Assembly: GCA_964437825.1 (NCBI GenBank)
Contig: CAYTIH010000016.1
Span: 1-46,127, forward strand
Direction: 5' to 3'
DNA: 46,127 bases
Source: JBJFCE01 sp964437825
GTDB lineage: Bacteria; Bacillota; Clostridia; Lachnospirales; Lachnospiraceae
Below the pieces are notes generated by a model, which ran no database searches, was not told the origin of the DNA, and saw nothing but the letters and a program-made list of their open reading frames with translations. Positions 39,887-46,127 of the stretch are shown piece after piece. The position numbers and the translations under genes are program-made. The stretch's first letter is position 1. The number at the start of each line of letters is the position of its first letter.

Positions 39887-42004
39887 TCAATTCGCATAAA
39901 AATCTTCAAAAGCTTCATTTAACGCTTCGCACCCTTCCAAAACAAATCTGCCGTCCCGAATCAGCAGAATTTTGCTGCCGTCCTTTTTCACCGCTTCGAT
40001 GAATGCAAGCTCATCATATGGGATTGTAATATCCGTATGACAGTTAAAATATGCACGGGACGGATCCGTATGCCTGCGAAGCGAAATCTCATTATCCTTT
40101 GCTACGATTTCCTTTCCGTCCGGATTATAGACACGTACATCCTCCGCATGGGAATAGCAGGTATCTCCGACGGCAAAATGAGGTCCCATTTTTTCGGCAA
40201 TCAGAATCGGAAGCTTATCGGCAATCCCGTACTTTTGTGATACAACATATGCCGTAGTATTCGTTCCGATTGCAAATTCTCCCATCGGAAGGGATTCATG
40301 ATGAAACAATACGTTTTCCCTGACATAGCTGCAGCTTGCCTTCGCATCGTCAAAGTTTGAGCAGGACACCTCTTTTGTCATGCCGTCCTCAAAATGTATT
40401 TCCAGATTTTCATAAAAAAGCTCGTTCAGATACACGCGGCTCACATGCAAAATACCGTTCGTTCCCTTCAGTACCGGAGAGGTAAATACTTCTCCGGCCG
40501 GAATATTCACATCCGCTACGCAGTTTTCAAATTTCGTCTGCGTTTCGGGATTATCGAGCGGAAACAACCGGACCGTCAGATCGGTCCGGTTTGCGCCCTT
40601 TCCTTTGATTCTGACATATTCCGCCTGATTTAATGCATCAATCAGCTTCGACTGAATCGTTTCATACAAATGATAATCCAGCGTATTGATCTTTATGATC
40701 TCATCAAAAATCCGTTCATAATCATCGCCGATCTCGGGAACCGGAAACGCAATTATCGTAAAGCTGCGTTCCTCGCCCGGTATATATTCATTTGTCAGCG
40801 TCCCCGCCGCCTGCTGATATTCCACTTTCAGCTTTTGCTGCGCTTGACTCAGTCCGGGGGCCTGAGGCTTATCAAGCGGCTCAAACACAGGCTCCCCAAA
40901 CGTTTCCATACATGCCGGACCGGCATGACGCTTTGCAAGCTCTTTTACCGGCTCATAGCCCTCCCTCAGGGTCTCAAGCTTCCTGGTCTTATAATTTCCG
41001 TCCAGAAACAACGCTTCATCCTCCCTGTGGTCATAATCCAGCTGCTTATTTACGGCGGCACCGCAAAAGCCGACCTTTATCGTTCCTTTTTTGTGGAAAA
41101 TGCTCTCCGAAGCTCTGTAAATTACGGGCTTTAAGCCCATATTTTCAAAATTCCGTATTGCTCTGCGGATGACACGCTCAAACCCGGCAGTATACCGGAT
41201 ATTAACGGTTTGCTTTTTGGACAAATCCTTATTTCCCACCTGAAATCCGATCCGGTACCCTTCCGTAAAGGTATCCGCCATCAGATTGATCCGTTCATCC
41301 GTCAGCCCATTTAAATAAATCGCGGTCCGTTTTTCATTTTCGGTAATGTAACAGCCATATTGATACAGATAACGCAGATCATCAAGATCGCTGTTCATGA
41401 TCAGGTCATAAAAATAACGATTTTCGGGGCAGTCAGGATCTACCAGAGCGCGTATCCGCTTCTCCTGCTCTATATCGGAATAATCGCTGACAAACCAGTA
41501 CATAATCTCCCTGAGTTTTTCAGTCTTTGGCATGGTCCCCGTCTCCTCCATGCACTCCAGACAGCTTCCGTAAACCTCCAAAAAAAGCTCCGCCCTGATC
41601 AGCAGCTCCTCCACATCCCCAAAAAAAGCCTCCGATATCACACCGGCCAGCTCTGTCTGTAAAAAGCTGTAAAGCTGTCCTTCTTTCAGGCCAAAGCATG
41701 CGGCTGCATAAGCCGGATTGAAAAAGCTGTCCTCATACTGCCGCGGCAAAAGCGGCTCATAAAGACTTAGATTCTCCTCCGCTAACTGACTAAGGCTCCA
41801 TTGCTTTCGTTCTTCTCTATGTTCATATGCCGCAAACAGTTTCCGTAATCGATCCGCATTTTCTGTGAAATATCTCTTATAATCATCGGAAAACAATTTA
41901 TTTTCTTTCAGTTCACCGCCGATTTCCGACAGACGCTGAACCGTAAGCTCTTTTCTAAGTTCCAAATCTTCCAATTTCTTATTTCCTTTCGATGTCGTTA
42001 TCAT
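39887..42004 (-). CDS. M29-type aminopeptidase with long N-terminal extension
   Basis: From about residue 240 the protein matches the M29 (AmpS/thermophilic) aminopeptidases. Putative metal ligands are in IPAGEVFTSP, LPMGEFAIGTN, GPHFAVGD and FNCHTDI. It releases N-terminal residues from peptides, probably in the cytoplasm, as there is no signal peptide. M29 enzymes are usually about 410 residues; this one is 705 because of a Glu/Leu-rich, mostly helical region of about 235 residues at the front that I cannot assign. The extension may control access or bind partners. The gene overlaps the small membrane-protein gene by 4 bp. Confidence 0.85.
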   Translation of the reverse strand: MITTSKGNKKLEDLELRKELTVQRLSEIGGELKENKLFSDDYKRYFTENADRLRKLFAAYEHREERKQWSLSQLAEENLSLYEPLLPRQYEDSFFNPAYAAACFGLKEGQLYSFLQTELAGVISEAFFGDVEELLIRAELFLEVYGSCLECMEETGTMPKTEKLREIMYWFVSDYSDIEQEKRIRALVDPDCPENRYFYDLIMNSDLDDLRYLYQYGCYITENEKRTAIYLNGLTDERINLMADTFTEGYRIGFQVGNKDLSKKQTVNIRYTAGFERVIRRAIRNFENMGLKPVIYRASESIFHKKGTIKVGFCGAAVNKQLDYDHREDEALFLDGNYKTRKLETLREGYEPVKELAKRHAGPACMETFGEPVFEPLDKPQAPGLSQAQQKLKVEYQQAAGTLTNEYIPGEERSFTIIAFPVPEIGDDYERIFDEIIKINTLDYHLYETIQSKLIDALNQAEYVRIKGKGANRTDLTVRLFPLDNPETQTKFENCVADVNIPAGEVFTSPVLKGTNGILHVSRVYLNELFYENLEIHFEDGMTKEVSCSNFDDAKASCSYVRENVLFHHESLPMGEFAIGTNTTAYVVSQKYGIADKLPILIAEKMGPHFAVGDTCYSHAEDVRVYNPDGKEIVAKDNEISLRRHTDPSRAYFNCHTDITIPYDELAFIEAVKKDGSKILLIRDGRFVLEGCEALNEAFEDFYAN

Positions 42005-42336
42005 ATTGCACTGCCATAGGCCCCTGCGTATAAAATCACACTAATCGCGGCTATTGCGAGCAGATTCAGTACTATCCCCAGATAGCTGAAAAAATAAAAC
42101 ATATCCTTCTCTGTCTTGGACAAAACGCCAAGCACTTCCCCAACCATCGAGAAAATGAGCGCCAGAAGCAGGGATGTTCCATACTGTCTTTTTGCTACGC
42201 CTCCGGCACGAAAGGTCAAAAATACCACTATGATAATGGACGCAATCGATATGATTCCGAGAATTGTCGACATTACTGCCCTTGGAGGATTCTTTTTATC
42301 TGTAAAAATATAATGCTTTTTTTTCTTCTTCTCCAT
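42001..42336 (-). CDS. Small three-helix membrane protein, DUF6142-like
   Basis: The 111-residue protein begins with a very basic MEKKKKKHYIF, has a conserved-looking NPPRAVMSTILGIISI segment, and three hydrophobic helices (about 17-42, 53-72, 83-107). I recall such proteins as DUF6142, found in Lachnospiraceae; that is from memory and unverified. The helix-loop layout places the basic start inside the cell. It overlaps the aminopeptidase by 4 bp, so the two are made together. The 92-bp leader contains a GC-rich hairpin with a GAAA loop (42385-42404). Confidence 0.72.
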   Translation of the reverse strand: MEKKKKKHYIFTDKKNPPRAVMSTILGIISIASIIIVVFLTFRAGGVAKRQYGTSLLLALIFSMVGEVLGVLSKTEKDMFYFFSYLGIVLNLLAIAAISVILYAGAYGSAI

Positions 42337-42427
42337 TCCGTTCCACCATTCCGAAGCATTTATGCTGAGGAAACATGATCATTGCCTGCGCTTTCGCGCA
42401 GCAAGGGATTTCCTATGCCACAAAGAA

Positions 42428-42453
42428 AGGGGATGCCTGTAGAAGCAGCCCCT
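42428..42453 (-). terminator. Rho-independent terminator after the 50-codon gene
   Basis: AGGGG-x-TGC pairs with GCA-x-CCCCT on the minus strand, 8 bp after the stop codon at 42461. TTTCTTT follows. It ends the pyrF-pyrE unit and isolates the aminopeptidase genes downstream. Confidence 0.75.
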
Positions 42454-42460
42454 CATAAGT

Positions 42461-42613
42461 TTAAAACATAATATTTTTTCTGGATTTTAAGAGTTTTGCT
42501 CCATGAATAATCATCACAATTCCGACAGCGATCCCCGATACCAACGTACAAATTCCAAGGGACAGGTTAAACGCCCCCGTCTTTCCCATTGTCTTATATG
42601 CTTTTTCTTCCAT
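42461..42613 (-). CDS. 50-residue membrane protein downstream of pyrE
   Basis: This short frame translates to MEEKAYKTMGKTGAFNLSLG, then one hydrophobic stretch that includes GIAVGIVMII, and a basic end LLKSRKNIMF. AAAGGAG lies 10 nt before the ATG and a terminator follows 8 bp after the stop. Both support a real gene. The helix (about 15-38) and basic C-terminus suggest a single-pass inner-membrane protein with the tail inside. No family is recognised. It lies 114 bp after pyrE, so it may be co-transcribed with it. Confidence 0.65.
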   Translation of the reverse strand: MEEKAYKTMGKTGAFNLSLGICTLVSGIAVGIVMIIHGAKLLKSRKNIMF

Positions 42614-42726
42614 ATTCCTGCACTCCTTTCAGCCACATCTTTGCTTTCGGGCAATTGCGAAACTCACTGAATTTTGTTGAATTGCGCAAACGCCTAATAA
42701 GTTCTGTTTCCAAGGCGGTCCGCCTG

Positions 42727-43401
42727 TTATTTTGCCCCGTACTGCTCGTAATAAGCATCTATAGCAGCCTTAATTGTATCATCAATATAAACCTTGCCAT
42801 TATAAGGCCGATTATACAAATGTTCCACAACCTCCGCCATTGTAACAATGGCCGTTATCGGAAAGCCGTAATTTTCGGAAATCTCGGTAAGGGCGCTCTT
42901 CTCACCCTGTCCGCGTTCCATGCGGTCCACACTGACCACCAGTCCGCATACATTTACATCTCCCTGCGCCTTTATGACCGGAAGCGTTTCTCCTATAGAA
43001 GTTCCCGCGGTCGTTACATCCTCGATGATCAGAACACGGTCCCCGTCCGTAATGGGACCTCCGAGCAAAATTCCTTTATCACCATGATCCTTCACTTCCT
43101 TACGGTTGGAACAATAGCGAATATCGGTACCATAGAGCTCGCTGATCGCCATGGTTGCCGCTACGGTCAAAGGAATTCCCTTATATGCCGGACCAAACAG
43201 CACGTCAAAATCCAGTCCGAATGCATCATGTATCGCTTTTGCATAATATTCGCCAAGCTTTCTCAGCTGTGATCCGGTACGGTAAAATCCGGTATTCACA
43301 AAAAACGGAGTCTTGCGTCCGCTCTTTGTTACAAAATCTCCAAACTTAAGTACATTACACTCCACCATGAATTCGATAAATTCCTGTTTATACTGTTCCA
43401 T
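42727..43401 (-). CDS. pyrE: Orotate phosphoribosyltransferase
   Basis: This 224-residue enzyme converts orotate and PRPP to OMP in pyrimidine synthesis. It has the type I PRTase motif RVLIIEDVTTAGTS and substrate-binding features GRKTPFFVNTG and FGPAYKGIPL. Length is normal. AGGAGG precedes the ATG, 37 bp after pyrF. Confidence 0.96.
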   Translation of the reverse strand: MEQYKQEFIEFMVECNVLKFGDFVTKSGRKTPFFVNTGFYRTGSQLRKLGEYYAKAIHDAFGLDFDVLFGPAYKGIPLTVAATMAISELYGTDIRYCSNRKEVKDHGDKGILLGGPITDGDRVLIIEDVTTAGTSIGETLPVIKAQGDVNVCGLVVSVDRMERGQGEKSALTEISENYGFPITAIVTMAEVVEHLYNRPYNGKVYIDDTIKAAIDAYYEQYGAK

Positions 43402-43437
43402 ATTTGTTCCATTCCTCCTGTATAGATATGTTCAGTT

Positions 43438-44364
43438 TCATAGCTTCGCAAGCGCACCTGCAATATCCTCTCTCATATCAAGGACAGCCTGTCTGGATGC
43501 ATCCGCAAAATTCTGCGGCCCAAAGGCTGCATACTGCGGCTGCTTATACGCCGCAATAATTCCTCTGGAGGAATTGACAATCGCACCGAGTCCGTCTTTG
43601 TGAAAGAAATTTACCAGATCAGCGCCCTTTCCGCCTTGAGCGCCATAGCCCGGCACCAGAATGTATGCCTTGGGCATAATCTCTCTTAAAATTTTGCCCA
43701 TTTCCGGATAGGTAGCGCCTACAACGGCTCCTACATAGCTGTATTCCTCGCCCATGCAGTCCTCTCCCCATTTTGCAACCTGTTCTCCGACCAGCTCATA
43801 TAATGGTCTGCCGTCGATCAGCCGGTCCTGAAATTCTCCGCTGCTGGGATTACTCGTCTTAACTAATACAAAGATTCCTTTCTTTTCTTCCTTACAAACA
43901 TCGATAAACGGCTTTATGCCATCCGAACCAAGATAAGGATTCACGGTTACAAAATCTTCACCAAAGGCGCTGTATCTGTGGCTTCCCACCTGTACCCTGC
44001 CGAGATGTCCCACTGCATATGCAGCGGAAGTGGAACCGATATCCCCTCTTTTCACATCAGCGATTACAACCAGACCCTTTTCCTTGCAATAATCCACGGT
44101 TTTCTGAAAAGCTGCAAGTCCTTCCAGGCCAAACTGCTCATACATGGCAATCTGGGGCTTTACTGCAGGAATCAGATCCGCAGTTGCATCCACAATTGCC
44201 TTATTAAACTGCCAGATTGCTTCCCCTGCTCCCGCTAATGTCTCTCCAAATTCATCATACGCTTTCTTCAGAATATGCTCCGGTATATAACCGAGCATCG
44301 GATCAAGTCCTACCACAATGGGCGCATTTGTCTTTCGAATGCCTGCAATCAGCTTGTTGATCAT
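43438..44364 (-). CDS. pyrF: Orotidine 5'-phosphate decarboxylase (group 2)
   Basis: The 308-residue protein decarboxylates OMP to UMP. It is of the longer group 2 type. Visible features are PIVVGLDPML at the N-terminus, the catalytic VIADVKRGDIGSTSAAYA, and PGYGAQGGKGAD near the end. GGAGG lies 7 nt before the ATG. It starts the pyrF-pyrE unit; two copies of a 10-bp palindrome lie 56-83 bp upstream. I see no pyrR-type attenuator. Confidence 0.95.
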   Translation of the reverse strand: MINKLIAGIRKTNAPIVVGLDPMLGYIPEHILKKAYDEFGETLAGAGEAIWQFNKAIVDATADLIPAVKPQIAMYEQFGLEGLAAFQKTVDYCKEKGLVVIADVKRGDIGSTSAAYAVGHLGRVQVGSHRYSAFGEDFVTVNPYLGSDGIKPFIDVCKEEKKGIFVLVKTSNPSSGEFQDRLIDGRPLYELVGEQVAKWGEDCMGEEYSYVGAVVGATYPEMGKILREIMPKAYILVPGYGAQGGKGADLVNFFHKDGLGAIVNSSRGIIAAYKQPQYAAFGPQNFADASRQAVLDMREDIAGALAKL

Positions 44365-44400
44365 TTTCTTTCCTCCGCCTGTTCCTATTTCTATTATGTA

Positions 44401-44447
44401 ATGATATCATCCTGCACACTGTCATGACATCCTGAGATGTCATGACA
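44401..44447. promoter_or_regulatory. Repeated palindrome upstream of pyrF
   Basis: TGTCATGACA, itself a perfect palindrome, occurs at 44420-44429 and 44438-44447. Together they form a larger 11-bp inverted repeat with a 6-nt spacer. ATGATATCAT, another perfect palindrome, is at 44401-44410. The spacing of 18 bp between the two palindromes suits a pair of dimeric sites. On the minus strand the hairpin lacks a T tract, so an operator is as likely as a terminator for the gene ending at 44450. Confidence 0.5.
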
Positions 44448-44449
44448 TT

Positions 44450-44854
44450 TTATAATTCCGCATGCTCCAGATCCTTTAATACGTATCGGTTTTCAATATA
44501 ATAATCAAATCTGTCCCTGGTAATCCATTCCCATCCGCCAAATTCCTCCGGAGGGAGCACAAAGTTTGCATCATCCGCATCAATGCTGCACAGATAAGCA
44601 ATCCCTACGCACTGGGTATCTCCGATCATCTGCGACCAGGTGTAAATCATCTTTTCAATATTTCCTTCCACGCCAATGGTATCACGGATCGCCCGCAGCA
44701 CTGCCATATCGGGGGATTCCCCATGCGCAACCTCACCGTCAAAAAATTCCCATACAAACGGGTCCGGAATACGGTCATCCACCCAGCGCTTAATCACCAG
44801 ATACTTATCATCCTTTTTTACAATTCCCTTTACACGCAGAAACAAATCATTCAT
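44450..44854 (-). CDS. Nudix-fold protein with degenerate Nudix box
   Basis: The 134-residue protein has the full Nudix fold layout (FLRVKGIVKKDDKYLVIKR, then the box, then LPPEEFGGWEWITRDRF). In the box, Gly and the first Glu are kept (GEVAHGE), but the REUxEExGU core reads RAIRDTIGV, so three of its Glu residues are replaced by Ala, Asp and Thr. Those Glu residues normally bind the catalytic metal. The protein may have lost hydrolase activity and kept a ligand-binding or regulatory role. No promoter or partner is clear; it lies between the lipoprotein gene (59 bp gap) and pyrF. Confidence 0.8.
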   Translation of the reverse strand: MNDLFLRVKGIVKKDDKYLVIKRWVDDRIPDPFVWEFFDGEVAHGESPDMAVLRAIRDTIGVEGNIEKMIYTWSQMIGDTQCVGIAYLCSIDADDANFVLPPEEFGGWEWITRDRFDYYIENRYVLKDLEHAEL

Positions 44855-44912
44855 ATCCTGATTTCCCCCTGTTCAAAATCTATTCTTTTTTACAGCTTAT
44901 TTACCTGTTTCA

Positions 44913-45965
44913 TTATCTTGTCTTCAGAAATTCATATTCTCTGACAGCCGCTTCATCATCCGGATAGGTCGCCAGATATGTTTCCATCAGAACGCACGCC
45001 TTTTTGAAATCGCCCAGATATTCATAGCTTACAATCTCATTATATTTCAAGGTCTGCATCGTATCCATATCATTCATTGCAATTCCGTTTTCAAAGGCTT
45101 CTCTCGCAGCTTCGTAATCTCCGATCTGGAGCTTGCACAATCCCAGCTGGTTATAAATGGAGGCGCTGGCACCATAATTGGAAATATAATTCGTATAAAT
45201 CGAGGCTGCAAAATTGATATCTCCGGTGGCTTCGTATGCCTGCCCCAGCGCCAGAACAACCTTTTCACTGCCGTTTGTCTTATTGGCATTATCCAAATAG
45301 GAGCATGCGTTCTCATAATCTCCCATGTAATAACAGATCAGCCCCTTGTCGTAATCCGACATGGATTTGCTGCCCGAGCTCATCGCATTTTCAAGATATC
45401 CGATCCCTTCCTCGGTATATCCGTAATGATCCATGGTCAGATAAATATTAATGCACATGGAATAATTATTTTGATCAAGCGCGATTGCCCGGTCAAAATC
45501 CGAAACCGCCTGATCATGGTTATTCATGGCAAGATCTGTAAGCCCTCTCAGATAATAAGCGTCAGCCTCTTTGTCATCCAGCGCCAGAATCGCGCAATAG
45601 GTTTCATACGCCGCCTGATAATCACCGCTCTTATAATATGCTGTTGCAAGATAATAATTGATATCAAATTCCAGCGAGGTTACGGTTCCGTCACAATATG
45701 TAAGCGCATCCAAAAAAGAAGCAACGGCCGCCTCATACTCGGTCTTTCCAAGATAGGCCAGACCTTCCCCCCGGCAGACCAGCTCCGCATTCTCGCCCGC
45801 TTCCCTTGCCGCCGTAAAGCTGATTAACGCCCCATCATAATCCGCTGTCTCTATTTGATCCATACCGGTGCTTAAATCGGAGCTCTTTCCCTGTGCTCCG
45901 CATCCGGCTGATATCAGTAAAAGCGCTGTCGTACATACGCCCAGCACTGTTTTTAATAATTTCAT
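44913..45965 (-). CDS. TPR-repeat lipoprotein
   Basis: This 350-residue protein has a lipoprotein signal (LLKTVLGVCTTALLLISAGC, lipobox Cys about 22), so it is probably anchored on the outer face of the membrane. The rest consists of about eight to nine tetratricopeptide repeats, with typical features such as YLATAYYKSGDYQAAYETY, YYLRGLTDLAMNNHDQAVSDFDRAI and YNQLGLCKLQIGDYEAAREAFENGI. TPR arrays mediate protein binding; the partner is unknown. The frame opens at 46007, but the ATG at 45965 with AGGGG upstream begins the signal peptide. The 120 bp beyond 46007 hold an ATTCGCGAAT palindrome and no gene. Confidence 0.88.
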   Translation of the reverse strand: MKLLKTVLGVCTTALLLISAGCGAQGKSSDLSTGMDQIETADYDGALISFTAAREAGENAELVCRGEGLAYLGKTEYEAAVASFLDALTYCDGTVTSLEFDINYYLATAYYKSGDYQAAYETYCAILALDDKEADAYYLRGLTDLAMNNHDQAVSDFDRAIALDQNNYSMCINIYLTMDHYGYTEEGIGYLENAMSSGSKSMSDYDKGLICYYMGDYENACSYLDNANKTNGSEKVVLALGQAYEATGDINFAASIYTNYISNYGASASIYNQLGLCKLQIGDYEAAREAFENGIAMNDMDTMQTLKYNEIVSYEYLGDFKKACVLMETYLATYPDDEAAVREYEFLKTR

Positions 45966-46127
45966 CCGCAGTAATTCCCCTATATCATATTTATTAAAAT
46001 ATAACACATTCGCGAATCGAATACCACTGAATAATTTGATTTTGAAAAATCAGATCAGCTTTATTCTCTCCATTGCGGGAGTTTGACAGCTTAACCACAT
46101 AAAAATCCCCTCAAAGCCTTGACAGGC

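Noticed and set aside
42337..42360. TGGTGGAAC-like string as a second T-box
   Set aside because: It lacks the full AGGGTGGAACCGCG motif, a Stem I region and a matching terminator.

Overview
The window looks like chromosomal DNA of a Clostridia bacterium, most likely a Lachnospiraceae. The evidence is the set of families present: AddAB instead of RecBCD, a T-box leader upstream of thrS, a double-DUF1540 protein, DUF6142-like and Amidase_6 proteins, an ECF sigma/anti-sigma pair, and ClpC and RadA close together. No phage, IS, plasmid or CRISPR genes were found. Every gene I can support (39 CDS, 1 tRNA) reads from the minus strand, so gene order runs from high to low coordinates. Genus and species cannot be told from the window alone.

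Layout from right to left (direction of transcription). 45965-42428: a TPR lipoprotein, a Nudix-fold protein with a degenerate Nudix box, then pyrF-pyrE and a 50-residue membrane protein. 42336-39887: a small membrane protein overlapping an M29-type aminopeptidase with a large extra N-terminal region. 39777-36246: purE-purM-purN-purD. 36231-34209: a zinc-ribbon/HTH protein and an SH3/cadherin-like membrane protein. 34099-28078: a GntR-type regulator overlapping clpC, a small beta-rich protein, radA and an aldo/keto reductase with ferredoxin-like clusters. 27851-26411: an ECF sigma factor with a recognisable autoregulatory promoter and its zinc-finger membrane anti-sigma. 26232-23393: an unknown acidic protein, tRNA-Trp, a metallo-beta-lactamase-fold lipoprotein and a DUF1905/papain-like protein. 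23212-16796: a MATE transporter, a YlmH-like S4 protein, a small acidic protein, sbcD and sbcC. 16604-13574: a 97-residue protein, then one reading frame joining a membrane flippase-like domain to a GH13 oligo-1,6-glucosidase. 13484-6289: addB-addA. 6220-3524: promoter, T-box, a small membrane protein and thrS. 3326-179: an Amidase_6 secreted protein, a second secreted protein, the DUF1540 protein and a truncated Nudix gene.

The clearest functional themes are DNA break repair (AddAB, SbcCD, RadA), nucleotide synthesis (purEMND, pyrFE), proteostasis (ClpC, YlmH) and amino-acid-responsive translation (T-box/thrS). The most unusual point is the 870-codon frame at 13574-16186. The junction carries a seven-A tract, a Shine-Dalgarno sequence and an in-frame GTG. 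With one A fewer, the two halves would be separate genes overlapping by GTGA, so the join is either a genuine fusion, a homopolymer slip or a site of programmed slippage. Other leads are the T-box that reaches a small membrane protein before thrS, a structured repeat element between two secreted-protein genes, hairpin clusters with GCTTCGC cores, and the GntR-clpC pairing where ctsR-mcsAB would be expected.
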